Shown: positions 31,653 through 41,500 of the stretch, piece after piece
How positions within the stretch are numbered: the first letter of the stretch is position 1
Layout of the letters: each line of letters begins with the position of its first letter
Assembly (NCBI GenBank): GCA_045128275.1
Contig: JBGVRH010000022.1
Location: forward strand, 14,766-78,765
Length of the DNA stretch: 64,000 bases
DNA from: CAMEON01 sp045128275
Lineage (GTDB): Bacteria > Bacillota > Clostridia > Oscillospirales > CAG-272
Reading direction: 5' to 3'
Notes under the pieces: model-generated
The model's input: the letters and a program-made list of their open reading frames with translations, nothing else
What the model was told of the DNA's origin: nothing
The model's database searches: none
Program-made: the position numbers and the translations under genes

Positions 31653-33212
31653 ATGAAACTGAAACAATGGTGGAGCATCCACAAGCCGACCAAGCGCAGA
31701 CTGATCCAGCTCTACGCCGCCCTCCTGTTCAATGCTAACCTCAAGGGCTTCAAGACGGGACGCATCTACCAAGGCCCCGTGAAGAACATCTGCACCCCCG
31801 GACTCAACTGCTACTCCTGCCCCGGTGCCTCGGGGGCTTGCCCCATGGGGGCGCTCCAGAACGCTCTGTCGGACAGCGGCAAGACCGCGCCCTACTACGT
31901 CATCGGCATCATCCTGCTCTACGGCCTCCTCTTCGGCCGCTGGATCTGCGGCTTCCTCTGCCCCTTCGGGCTGATCCAGGATCTTCTCCACAAGATCAAG
32001 ACTCCCAAGCTGGGAAAGGGCCGTGTCACGCGGGTGCTTTCCTACTTCAAGTACGTCATTCTGGTCTTCTTCGCCGTCATCTTCCCCCTGGTCTACGCGG
32101 GGTATGAGTTCCCCCTGCCGGGATTCTGCAAGTACATCTGCCCCGCAGGTACTCTGGAAGGCGCGGTGGGACTCCTGTCCAACCCCGAGAACGAGAATAT
32201 GCTGGGGATGCTGGGCCCTCTGTTCACCTGGAAGTTCCTGCTCATGGTGATCTTTTTGGTGGGCTGTGTCTTCATCTACCGCTTCTTCTGCCGCTTCTTC
32301 TGCCCTCTGGGGGCGATTTACGGCTTGTTCAACAAGATCTCCTTGGTGGGAGTCAAGCTGGATCGGAATGCCTGCACCGACTGCGGTCTCTGCGTGGGCA
32401 AGTGTAAAATGGATATCCGCCGCGTGGGGGATCACGAGTGTATCCAATGCGGCGAGTGTATCGAGGTTTGTCCCACGAATGCCATTCAATGGAAGGGGCC
32501 CAAGATCCTGCTGCCCCCCCAGGCCATTGGCGGGGAGATCGCCACCAAGAGCGGCGAGGCAGATGCTCAAGTCACCCTTCAAAAGGCGAAGAAAAAGAGC
32601 CTCATCGCCCGCTGTGTGGCGTGGGGACTGGCTCTGGCTCTGCTTTGCGGGGCGTTGTACTACTTCAATTTCGTGGACGGGCGGGATAAGACGCCCGCTC
32701 CCGAGGACACTACCCAGTCCGATACCGCCGCCGAGGGGGATACGGGCGAGCCTCTGCCTCCCCGCGGCAACGAGGTGGGCAACCTCTGCGTCAGCACCGA
32801 GCTTGCGCTGTACACAGGCGGCGACACCTTTGCCGTGGACAGCAACCGCGGTAAAGTCACCGTCATCAACTTCTGGGGCACCTGGTGCGGCCCCTGCATC
32901 GCCGAGCTGCCTCACTTTGAGGAGGTGGCCAAGGCCTACGCCGACACCGTCACCGTGGTGGCCGTCCACTCCAACTACAAGGCGCCCACCGCCGCCGAGT
33001 GGATTTCCAAGAACTACCCCGATACCTCCATCCTCTTCGCTCAGGATCCTGACGACGGCATGAACGGCGCGTACTATACCGCCCTGGGCGGTGAGGGGGA
33101 CTTCCCCATGACCATCATCGTGGACGCTGAGGGTGTCATCACCTTCACCCGCCGTGGGTCGCTGACCCATGACGAGCTGGTGGCCGCCGTGGAGGATGCG
33201 CTGGGGAAATAA
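31653..33212 (+). CDS. NapH/YccM-type 4Fe-4S membrane protein fused to a TlpA-like thioredoxin domain
   Basis: A 519-residue fusion. The N-terminal half is a polyferredoxin-like membrane domain with Cys motifs 'CTPGLNCYSCPGASGACPMG', 'CGFLCPFG', 'CKYICPAG', 'CRFFCPLG' and at least four helices. Two 4Fe-4S ferredoxin motifs follow (CTDCGLCVGKCKMD and CIQCGECIEVCPTN, about 248-280). A further helix (about 320-340) leads to an extracytoplasmic thioredoxin domain with WGTWCGPC (about residue 409). The layout suggests electrons passing from cytosolic ferredoxin through the membrane to a surface disulfide reductase. It follows the CXXC protein gene and has a strong AAGGAGG. Confidence 0.88.
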   Translation: MKLKQWWSIHKPTKRRLIQLYAALLFNANLKGFKTGRIYQGPVKNICTPGLNCYSCPGASGACPMGALQNALSDSGKTAPYYVIGIILLYGLLFGRWICGFLCPFGLIQDLLHKIKTPKLGKGRVTRVLSYFKYVILVFFAVIFPLVYAGYEFPLPGFCKYICPAGTLEGAVGLLSNPENENMLGMLGPLFTWKFLLMVIFLVGCVFIYRFFCRFFCPLGAIYGLFNKISLVGVKLDRNACTDCGLCVGKCKMDIRRVGDHECIQCGECIEVCPTNAIQWKGPKILLPPQAIGGEIATKSGEADAQVTLQKAKKKSLIARCVAWGLALALLCGALYYFNFVDGRDKTPAPEDTTQSDTAAEGDTGEPLPPRGNEVGNLCVSTELALYTGGDTFAVDSNRGKVTVINFWGTWCGPCIAELPHFEEVAKAYADTVTVVAVHSNYKAPTAAEWISKNYPDTSILFAQDPDDGMNGAYYTALGGEGDFPMTIIVDAEGVITFTRRGSLTHDELVAAVEDALGK

Positions 33213-33228
33213 GCCTTGTTCCATAAAG

Positions 33229-33267
33229 AAAATCCCATCAAGATCAATCGGTCTTGGTGGGATTTTT
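33229..33267. terminator. Bidirectional terminator
   Basis: AAAATCCCATCAAGA (33229-33243), eight-base loop, TCTTGGTGGGATTTT (33252-33266). Confidence 0.85.
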
Positions 33268-33280
33268 CGTTAGGAAGAGA

Positions 33281-33754
33281 TTAGTTCTTGGTGATCTCCA
33301 CGGTCAGCTCGGTAGCCTCGCCCTCGAAGTAGAAGGCCTGCTCGGGGTCGCAGGTGTAGCCGGCGGGGCACTCCACGATGGTGACGTGGTAGTTGCTGGG
33401 GTCGTAGGTGAAGGTGACCACGCCCTCAGCATTGGTGGCGGCGGGCATCTTGCAGCCCTTGTCGTCGCACATCTGGACAGCGGCACCCTCAACGGGGTTG
33501 CCGTTCTGATCCTTGACGGTGACGGTGTAGGTGACCTTGGAGGAGGGGGCCTCAGTAGGAGCCTCGGTAGGAGCCTCGGTAGGAGCCTCGGTAGGAGCCT
33601 CGGTAGGAGCCTCGGTGGGGGTCTCGGTAGGAGCCTCGGTGGGAGCCTCGGTCTCGGCGGCGGTGGTGTCGGTATCGGGGGCGGGGGTGTCGCAGGCCAT
33701 CAGCAGGCAGGACAGAGCCAGCACCAGAGCCAGCATAAGGGCGATCTTTTTCAT
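33281..33754 (-). CDS. Lipoprotein with PTEA-repeat stalk and a small beta domain
   Basis: A 157-residue lipoprotein. Signal MKKIALMLALVLALSCLLMAC with the lipobox LLMAC (Cys21). Residues ~35-70 are eight to nine TEAP repeats, a stalk. Residues ~73-157 form an immunoglobulin-like/carboxypeptidase-regulatory fold: 'VTYTVTVKDQNGNPVEGAAVQMCDDKGC', then 'NAEGVVTFTYDP'. Four Cys in this domain (CDDKGC, CPAGYTC) could form disulfides, which may matter beside thioredoxin lipoproteins. The same 'V-DQNG-PV-GA-V' opening occurs in the two lipoproteins downstream. Role unknown. Confidence 0.8.
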   Translation of the reverse strand: MKKIALMLALVLALSCLLMACDTPAPDTDTTAAETEAPTEAPTETPTEAPTEAPTEAPTEAPTEAPTEAPSSKVTYTVTVKDQNGNPVEGAAVQMCDDKGCKMPAATNAEGVVTFTYDPSNYHVTIVECPAGYTCDPEQAFYFEGEATELTVEITKN

Positions 33755-33805
33755 AATTGGGTATCTCCTTGTTATATTTTTTGTTTTGAAAGGTTTTGGG
33801 AGATT

Positions 33806-33958
33806 CTTAAGAACCCTTTTGCAAAAGGGTTCTTAAGCGGGTAGCGAAGCGGCGACACGGTAGTGAATGACTGCCGGTGGCAGTCAGAGCCGTGTCGTGA
33901 CCGAGCCGCAGCGAGACTGGGGCAGAGCCCTTGCGGGTGCAGGGCAGAGCCCCAACGT
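33806..33958. repeat. Composite palindromic element (TTTTGCAAAAG family)
   Basis: A perfect 32-base palindrome at 33806-33837 centred on TTTTGCAAAA is followed by CGACACGG...CCGTGTCG (33853-33897) enclosing GACTGCCggtGGCAGTC. Then comes a GGGGCAGAGCCC...GGCAGAGCCCC pair up to about 33955. A second, shorter member is at 49964-50037. No frame is visible. Confidence 0.7.
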
Positions 33959-33962
33959 TCTT

Positions 33963-35249
33963 TCACTGATACACCGCGCAGGGGAAGAGCCAGGCGATGG
34001 CGGGATCCACGATCTTGTCTCCGAAGATATCCAGATCGTCGGAGAAGTTCCACCAGCCCATGTAGTTACCGGCGGTCTTGACCATGTCGGCCAGCTGATC
34101 GTTCAGGGGGACGACACCGTCCTCGTTCACCACGGCCAGGTACTCGTCCACCAGCTCGTTGTAGCTGACGCGCTTGTCAAAGCTGCCGTCCTCATGGTAG
34201 AGGTAAGCGCAGATGCGGGCGGTCTCGCAGACCTTCTTGAAGTCAGCCATGTAGGGGCTGGCGGAGGACAGGCGAATGAAGACCACGGGGCCGTCGGCAT
34301 CGTTCAGATGGTAGTAGCCATCCTCTCCCTTGACCACGGTCAGGGCGGGGTTGGTCACGTCCAGATCGGTCAGGGTGCCGTCGGTGATTCCCTCGTAGGG
34401 CTTCAGGGTCTCGGCGGGGGCAGTGGGGATGACCCAAGGCTCGTCATAGGGGGACTTGGGTACGTCGCCCGTGCGGGTGGCCTTGAACATACAGCCGTCC
34501 CCTTCGCCCTCCAGGCGGAAGACGTACTGGGCGGTAGTGTCGGGGGTGCCTCCCACGCTGCCTGCGGTGATATCGAAGGTGACTTTCCCCTCCACGGTCT
34601 CCATGATGGGACTCTCAAAGACGTTGATGGGGGCACCGTGGTAGGTGAGGGTCACGGCCTTTTCGGAGTCATAGGTGAACTCGTACATACCAGGACGGGT
34701 GGGGGTAAAGATGACGTAGGTGTAGTCGCCGCTGTTGTAGGGGATGTAGGTCAGGCCCTCGCCCACGGTGGCGGCATCAAAGCGGGTGTAGTCCCCGCCC
34801 TTCCTGGAGGGGGCGTTCAGGGGCTGGGTGGAGACGGCGGCCTCGAAGACCGTCAGAGTGATCTCGGGGGCCTCGGGGGAGAGGACGGCGGCGGCCGTGT
34901 CGTAGTGGAGCGCCTTGCCCGAGGGGGACTCGATGGAGACGGTGTAGCTGTCCTCGGGGAGCTTGAAGGTGGCAAAGCCCGTGGGGCCGACTACCTTGAA
35001 GGAGATATCCTCGCCGTTCTTCTGCACCTTGACGACGATATCCTGGGCAGGGGTGCCGTCGTGGTTTTGGAGGGTGACCTTGTAGGCGGTCTCGTTTTCG
35101 GGAGTGGTATCGGAAACGGATCCGTCGGCCGTGTCAGCGGGGGGCGTTTCCTCGTCCCACGGTACGTCCTTTTCGCAGGAGGAGAGGAGCAGGGAAGCAC
35201 CCATCAGTCCTGCCAGGGCGAGAGCCGCCCATCTATGGAATTTTCTCAT
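33963..35249 (-). CDS. Lipoprotein related to the TlpA-type lipoprotein next to it
   Basis: A 428-residue lipoprotein, started at MRKFHRWAALALAG behind AAAGGAG; lipobox LLSSC near residue 25. Residues ~55-135 are a carboxypeptidase-regulatory-like domain (KVTLQNHDGTPAQDIVVKVQ, GFATFKLPEDSYTVSIE). Residues ~150-265 form a beta-rich domain (YTYVIFTPTRPGMYEFTYDS). The end has 'GEDGYYHLNDADGPVVFIRL', also seen in degenerate form twice in the 944-residue lipoprotein (GLWHVGDQNGPILLVDL; GYYHELRKDG). It lacks the thioredoxin domain of that paralogue. It probably shares a surface substrate or partner with it. Confidence 0.75.
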   Translation of the reverse strand: MRKFHRWAALALAGLMGASLLLSSCEKDVPWDEETPPADTADGSVSDTTPENETAYKVTLQNHDGTPAQDIVVKVQKNGEDISFKVVGPTGFATFKLPEDSYTVSIESPSGKALHYDTAAAVLSPEAPEITLTVFEAAVSTQPLNAPSRKGGDYTRFDAATVGEGLTYIPYNSGDYTYVIFTPTRPGMYEFTYDSEKAVTLTYHGAPINVFESPIMETVEGKVTFDITAGSVGGTPDTTAQYVFRLEGEGDGCMFKATRTGDVPKSPYDEPWVIPTAPAETLKPYEGITDGTLTDLDVTNPALTVVKGEDGYYHLNDADGPVVFIRLSSASPYMADFKKVCETARICAYLYHEDGSFDKRVSYNELVDEYLAVVNEDGVVPLNDQLADMVKTAGNYMGWWNFSDDLDIFGDKIVDPAIAWLFPCAVYQ

Positions 35250-35290
35250 GTGTTTCTCCTTTGGGGTTCGGTTTATAGAACACAATCTAT

Positions 35291-35319
35291 ATTATAGCAC
35301 GGTTTATGCGGTTTTGCAA
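35291..35319 (-). promoter_or_regulatory. Promoter of the 428-residue lipoprotein gene
   Basis: On the minus strand: TTGCAA, 17-nt spacer, TATAAT with TGC extension. Confidence 0.75.
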
Positions 35320-35398
35320 GGGGATTCGGGAAAAAAAGAGGGGGATAACCGTGAATGGAGACGAAATTTTTTGTGTATGGTTCATGACGAAACGGGAA

Positions 35399-35436
35399 GA
35401 GACCCCCGTGGGTGTTTGCCCACAGAGGTCTCGTTT
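35399..35436. terminator. Terminator-like hairpin between lipoprotein genes
   Basis: GAGACCCCCGTGGG (35399-35412), six-base loop, CCCACAGAGGTCTC (35419-35432). The T-run is better on the plus strand (GTTTT). Confidence 0.55.
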
Positions 35437-35477
35437 TGATTAACGGATTGTTGGATTCTAAACGGATCGTTTGAAAA

Positions 35478-38312
35478 TCAAGCGCCCATGTGCTGGTAGT
35501 AGTAGCAGAGCTTGGCCCAGGAGTCATCCACACCGGCGAAGGTGTACTTGTCCATGAGGGTCTGGAGCAGCTCGGCCAGGCGGGCATCCACGGGGACACA
35601 GCCCTCCAGCTCGGGATGATCCTCGGAGGCGGGGATCTTCTTGTCCAGGTAAGCGGAGATATCGGCGGTGAGATCCTGGCCGTGGCCGTGGGTCTTGCCT
35701 GCCAGCACCTCGTCCAGCTTGTAGATCTCGGCATAGCCCTCGTACTCGTCGCCCCAGATCTCCTTGAGCTTTTCCTTGGTCTGATCGCCATAGAGAGCCA
35801 GATAGTTGAGGATCTCCTGATCCGACTCGGTGAGGGAGAAGTTGAAGGCATTCCGCTGGATCATGGCCTCGATGGAGTGGGAGAAGACCGAGGTCAGACC
35901 GATGAAGTCGGCGTAGACGATGGAGCCGAGGGAGCCGTCCTTGCGAAGCTCGTGGTAGTAGCCGTCATCGCCCAGAGCGACCTTGATACCGCCCGAGAGG
36001 ATCTCGGCCAGATCGCTCATGCCGTCCTCCACGATCTCACCGTCGGGGAAGGTGAAGTAGCCGGGGGCGCAGACCGTGAGGTGATCGTAGGAGGCACCGA
36101 GGAATTCCAGGGTGAAGTTGAAGCCACCCACCTGGTACACGTCATAGAAGGCGATGTCAATATAGTAGTCACGGCCGGCCTCGAAGTAGACCACCATGGA
36201 GAGGTTGACGGGATCGTAGTACATGCGCTCGCCGCCCTCGTGGACGTAATACTCGGTGCGGTCGCCGTTGAAGATCCAGCCGTCCACCTTCCACTCGCTG
36301 TTGGAAGTGATGCGGTAGGCACCCGACTGCTGGGGAACGAACTTGTAGAGCAGACCGCGGGGCATGATGACGCGGTCGTAGTAGACGTAGTTGTCAGCAC
36401 CCAGCACGGCATCGTAGGCGGCGTGGGGAGCCAGGCCGCGGATGGGATCGTCCAGATGAACGCCGTTTGTGCCGTAGGCATCGTAGTAGGAGCACATCTG
36501 GAGCCACTGGTTGGGGTTGTCGTTCTCCAGGCCGATGGCCAGAGCCACCTTCTCCAGCAGATCCTTCAGCTCGGCGTTGACCGAGCAGAGGCCGTAGATG
36601 GCAGAGTTGGAGGCGTAGTTGCAGTATTCGACCAGCTCCTCGTAGTAGTTGACACCGTCGATCTCGATCTGGCCGTTGTAGGCATGGGTGTAGATGGGGA
36701 GGTTACTGAACTGGGTGGCCTTCATGAGATCCACCAGCAGGATGGGGCCGTTCTGATCCCCCACGTGCCAGAGACCGTCCGCCTCGTTGAAAACGGGGGT
36801 GATATATGTCTCGTAGCCGAAGCCGTCAGCGGCGCGGTCGGTGGCGGCGTAGCGGGGAATGTAGGTGGGGACGTTGATCTCACTTTCCTTGACTACGCGG
36901 AGGTTTTTCAGGTAGACGGTGTCGTCGCCTACGGTGTCGGAGGAGTCCTTGGTATAGCAGAAGGCCACCTCATAGGTGCCGTCCTTCTGGGCGACGTAGG
37001 TGAAGCAGGTATTCCACTTGTCAGACTCGCCCGAGATCTGGTAGATATCCTTGGCATCCACTAGCAGGTAGAGCAGGTCGGCTCCCTGCTCGCAGGAGGC
37101 CCAGTAGTCAAAAGCCAGCGCCTCGCCTGCCTTCATGGTGACGTCGGCATACATGATGGAGAAGCTGCCGTCCTTGCCCGAGTTGGCGGGGACGATGACC
37201 TTTTCGCCGTCCTTTTCCTTGATGATGAAGGGCCAGTACATCTCGGCGTTCTCATCCTCGGTCTCGGGGCGGTAGGTGACGGTGATATCACCCTGGTTGA
37301 ACACCCCCGCGATCTCGTCGGAGGAGGGCATGGAGACGTTGGGCTTCTCGGCGGGCATGAGCTCGTCCAGGCTGTGGAAGAGCTTCTGCTCGTAGTTCTC
37401 GGCGGTGAAATGCTCGAACATGGCCACGAAGGGGGCATCGCTGACGATACCGCCCGCCTCGATCATGCAGATGACACCGTAGCGGTCCACCAGCACCGAG
37501 GTGGGATAGCCCTCGATGTTGAAGGCGGGGCCCATGTTGGTGTAGTCCTTAGCCATGGGGAAGGACAGGCCGCCCTCGGCACCCTCGCCCACGTAGTCGG
37601 CATAGAAGTTATCCTTGAACTTCTTGATGCCCTCCTCGGAGTCGCCGCTGAGGGTGGAGTGGTTCAGGGCCACGATCTCGATCTCGTCCTTGTACTGCTG
37701 ATACACGGCATCCATGTAGGGGAACTCCTTGACGCACCAGGAGCAGGTGGTGTACCAGAAGTTGATGAGCACCATCTTCTTGGTCTTCAGCAGCTCGGAG
37801 AGCTTCTGGGTATTGCCGTCGGTGTCCACCACGGAAAAGTCCCGCATGACGTCGCCCAGCTGGTAGGATTTGCCGCTGTGGTCGGTGTTCTCTATGACGG
37901 CGGAGGTCAGGGTGATCTCGGTAGCCGTGCCGGTCAGGGGGTAGCAGACCTCGGTCTTGTAGCCCTCGGGCATGCCCGAAAGAACGGCCACGTACTTGTC
38001 GCTCTTCTTCAGGGTGATCTTGGCCACACCCAGAGCGTCGGTGGTGGCGTAGTTGACCAGATCCTCCAGGGTGTCGTCGGTGTAGACGTAGACGTTGACA
38101 CCCGAGAGCATCAGACCGCCTGCGGACTTGACCGTGATGGAGTACTCGGCCTTGGCCTCGGTGCTTCCGGGCTTGGTCTCATCGGGGGTGATGGTTTGGG
38201 TGGTCTCGCCGGTGGTCTCATCGGGACCGTTGCCGGGGTTGCAGGCGGCGAAGGACGCCAGCAGCATGAGCACCGCCAGAATGAGGGCGAGGGACTTGCG
38301 TAGTTTCTTCAT
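35478..38312 (-). CDS. Large lipoprotein with TlpA/ResA-like thioredoxin domain
   Basis: A 944-residue lipoprotein; signal MKKLRKSLALILAVLMLLAS with lipobox FAAC (Cys24). After a linker, residues ~55-135 are a carboxypeptidase-regulatory-like domain. Residues ~150-315 are a thioredoxin fold with the redox motif WYTTCSWC (about 186-193) and cis-Pro segment 'FNIEGYPTSVLVD'. CSWC is an unusual CXXC pair. The remaining ~600 residues are beta-rich surface domains (MAM/CUB-like 'LAFDYWASCEQGADLLYLLVD' near 405-425) and two 'GLWH/GYYH...DG' units. I infer a surface thiol-disulfide or cytochrome-like maturation role, perhaps receiving electrons from the 31653 fusion protein. Confidence 0.82.
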   Translation of the reverse strand: MKKLRKSLALILAVLMLLASFAACNPGNGPDETTGETTQTITPDETKPGSTEAKAEYSITVKSAGGLMLSGVNVYVYTDDTLEDLVNYATTDALGVAKITLKKSDKYVAVLSGMPEGYKTEVCYPLTGTATEITLTSAVIENTDHSGKSYQLGDVMRDFSVVDTDGNTQKLSELLKTKKMVLINFWYTTCSWCVKEFPYMDAVYQQYKDEIEIVALNHSTLSGDSEEGIKKFKDNFYADYVGEGAEGGLSFPMAKDYTNMGPAFNIEGYPTSVLVDRYGVICMIEAGGIVSDAPFVAMFEHFTAENYEQKLFHSLDELMPAEKPNVSMPSSDEIAGVFNQGDITVTYRPETEDENAEMYWPFIIKEKDGEKVIVPANSGKDGSFSIMYADVTMKAGEALAFDYWASCEQGADLLYLLVDAKDIYQISGESDKWNTCFTYVAQKDGTYEVAFCYTKDSSDTVGDDTVYLKNLRVVKESEINVPTYIPRYAATDRAADGFGYETYITPVFNEADGLWHVGDQNGPILLVDLMKATQFSNLPIYTHAYNGQIEIDGVNYYEELVEYCNYASNSAIYGLCSVNAELKDLLEKVALAIGLENDNPNQWLQMCSYYDAYGTNGVHLDDPIRGLAPHAAYDAVLGADNYVYYDRVIMPRGLLYKFVPQQSGAYRITSNSEWKVDGWIFNGDRTEYYVHEGGERMYYDPVNLSMVVYFEAGRDYYIDIAFYDVYQVGGFNFTLEFLGASYDHLTVCAPGYFTFPDGEIVEDGMSDLAEILSGGIKVALGDDGYYHELRKDGSLGSIVYADFIGLTSVFSHSIEAMIQRNAFNFSLTESDQEILNYLALYGDQTKEKLKEIWGDEYEGYAEIYKLDEVLAGKTHGHGQDLTADISAYLDKKIPASEDHPELEGCVPVDARLAELLQTLMDKYTFAGVDDSWAKLCYYYQHMGA

Positions 38313-38387
38313 TTTTCTTCTCCTATCGGGGGATTTTGTTCGCTATGTATGTGACAGGCTGCAAAGGAGCATAGAACAACATGGTAT

Positions 38388-38416
38388 AGCATACCACAAA
38401 CCTCGGGAAAAATCAA
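38388..38416 (-). promoter_or_regulatory. Promoter of the thioredoxin lipoprotein gene
   Basis: On the minus strand: TTGATT, 17-nt spacer, TATGCT with TGG extension. Confidence 0.65.
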
Positions 38417-38466
38417 GAGGGTTTCCGAATTTTTTATAATTAAGGATATATGTTTACAATTTGCTC

Positions 38467-38495
38467 TTGAATTATCCATTTCGATGTGATAAAAT
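38467..38495 (+). promoter_or_regulatory. Promoter of the giant subtilisin-like gene
   Basis: TTGAAT (38467-38472), 17-nt spacer, TAAAAT (38490-38495) with TG nearby. The predicted start of transcription is near 38502. Confidence 0.65.
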
Positions 38496-38564
38496 ACTGA
38501 TTACGCATGGACTTTTTTATGTATGTCGAAATTACGCCGAAAAGGCGTCAGAAAGGTAAGGAAC

Positions 38565-41500
38565 ATGTTCGCAAATTCCGCAAAGCAAAAGACTACGATC
38601 CGCGTTCTGACGGTGGTGCTTGCCGCCGTGATGACCCTGTCCGTGGGAGCCGCCGTCATCGGCTGGCTGATCCCCGACAGCGCTGTCCATGGGGGCGGGA
38701 TCCATCTTCTTGATGGGGATCTCATCACCAACAAGGAGAACTACTACGACAACTCGGTGATCTACAAGCTCCCCGAGACCATCAAGGAGACTGACGAGAT
38801 CTCGGTCATCATTGAGGTCAAGGAGAAGTCTCTCCTGGAGCAGTACCCAGGGGCCTCCTCGGGTATGAGCTTTGGGGAGTACGCCCTCTCCGACGAGGCC
38901 GCCGCCATCCGCGGTCGCATCGCCGCCGAGAAGGATGCTCTGCTCTCCGACTTCAACAAGGCCGATCTGAACTACGTGACGGGTGAAGACTACACCAACG
39001 TCATGAGCGGCTTTGAGATTCTCATCAAGGCGGGGGACTTTGAGTCCTTCGTCAAGACCGTGGGCGACAGAGGTACCACCATCATCGGTGAGGTCTACAA
39101 GCCCGAGGAGACCAAGTCTGTGGGGACTCAGCTGGTGGAGAACACCGTCAACGTCTACCCCACGGGTATCTTCAACAGCTCGGGCTTTGCGTACGACGGC
39201 ACCGGTACTGTGGTGGCGGTTCTGGACACGGGTCTGGACTACTACCACTCGGCCTTCTCTTTGGCCAACTTCACCGCCGACCGCAGCAAGCTGGGGCTGA
39301 CCTTTGACGAGGTCGCCGCCCTCATCGGGGACACCCGCGCCTCGGGAATGCAGTCGAATCTGACCGCCTCCGACGTGTACATCAACGAGAAGGTGCCCTT
39401 CAGCTTTGACTACGCCGACGGGGACTCCGACGTGTACCCCATCGCCTCGGATCACGGTACTCACGTGGCGGGCATCATCGCGGGCCGTGACGATACCATC
39501 ACTGGTGTCGCCCCCAACGCCCAGCTCTGCATCATGAAGACCTTTTCCGACGTGGAATCCTCCGCGAGATCCTCCTGGATCCTGGCGGCTCTGGATGACT
39601 GCGTGGTCATCGGTGTGGACGTCATCAACATGTCCTTGGGTACCGACTGCGGCTTCTCCCGTGAGATGGATAAGGAAGCCATCTCGGGCGTGTACGACCG
39701 CATCCGCGCCGCGGGCATCTCCATCGTGGCCGCCGCCTCCAACAGCTACAACTCTACCTATTCCTCCGAGAAGAACGGTAACCTGGGTCTGACCTCCAAC
39801 CCCGACTCGGCTACCGTCGGCTCTCCCTCTACCTACAAGGGTGCTCTGTCCGTAGCATCCATCAGCGGTGTCAAAACTCCTTACCTGCTCTACGGCGAGA
39901 CCATCATCTACTTCCTGGAGTCCTCCGACCGTGTGTCCGAGGAGAAGAACTTCTACGACGATCTGCTCCCCGAGGGCGTGGACGAGATGGAGATCGAGTA
40001 CATCACCATCCCCGGCGCGGGACGCTCCGCCGACTATACGGGCATCGACGTCAAGGGCAAGATCGCCCTGGTGGCCCGTGGCTCCACCACCTTCGAGGAG
40101 AAGGCCAACGTGGCCCAGCAGAAGGGCGCGGCGGGTATCATCATCTACAACAACGTATCGGGTGATATCAAGATGAACGTGGGCGACACCACCATCGCCG
40201 TGGCCTCCATCCGCCAGGACGACGGTGAGCTGCTGGCCGCCGCCGGCAAGGGTGTGCTGTCGGTCAAGCGCTCCCAGACCTCCGGCCCCTTCATGTCCGA
40301 CTTCTCCTCCTGGGGCCCCACCCCCGATCTCCAGCTCAAGCCTGAGATCACCGCTCACGGCGGCTCCATCCTGTCGGCAGTACCCGGCCAGTCCTACGAC
40401 CGCATCTCGGGTACCTCCATGGCAACCCCCAATATGTCGGGCGTGACGGCTCTGCTCCGTCAGTACGTCAAGGCCAATTTCCCCGACAAGGCCGATGACC
40501 CCGTGGCGGTCACCGCCTTCGTTAACCAGCTCCTCATGTCCACCGCGGACATCGTCTACAACACCAACGGCCTGCCCTACTCCCCCCGTAAGCAGGGCGC
40601 GGGCTTGGCCAACCTGGTGAATTCCGCCGCTACCAAGGCCTTCATCCAGACCTACGACCGCAAGACCGGGGAGATCATGGACAAGTCCAAGATCGAGTTG
40701 GGGGACGATCCCGCCCGCACCGGTGTGTACACCCTCAAGCTGGCTATCAACAACTTCGGCACCTCGGCGCTGACCTACGACGTATCCGCCATCGTCATGA
40801 CCGAGGGCGTCAGCGACACCAAGACCAACCAGGGCGAGACCACCGTCACCGAGCAGGGCTACATCCTGGGCGGCGCCTCCGTGGTGGTCTCCGACTGCAA
40901 GGGCGGCTCCCTGTCGGGCAGCACCGTCACCGTGGACGGCGGCAAGGTGGCTGAGATCACCGTGACCATCACCCTGAGCGACGAGGACAAGAAGTACATG
41001 AACGAGTCCTTCGAGAACGGCATGTACGTGGAGGGCTTCGTGACCCTCACCGCCGCCGAGGGGACGGTCAGCCTGAACGCTCCCTACCTGGCCTTCTACG
41101 GCGACTGGACCGAGGCTCCCATCCTGGATCTGGACTTCTACCAGACCAACAAGGACGAGCTGGACGATTCTATCGACCTTCTGGACAAGACCCTGCCCGA
41201 TGCCTACGCCACCCGTCCCGTGGGTCGCGTGGAGGGGGACTACGTCAGCTTCATGGGCGCGTACTACTTCGTCCAGAATCCCGCTGACAAGAAGATCGCC
41301 GCCGACCGCAAGTACATCTCCATCTCCAACCAGGAGGGCGCGGTCAACGCCGTCCAGTACGTCTGGGCGGGTCTGCTCCGTAACGTCAAGGAGGCGGTCA
41401 TCACCGTCACCGATGACGTCACCGGCGAGGTGGTGTACGAGACCGTGGATCGGGATATCCGCAAGTCCTACTCCAACGGTGCCACCATTTTCCCCGCCAA

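Noticed and set aside
33540..33660. Tandem repeats in the 157-residue lipoprotein as an assembly artefact
   Set aside because: They encode in-frame TEAP repeats, a normal stalk also seen in the 54873-57074 protein; codon use varies slightly between units.
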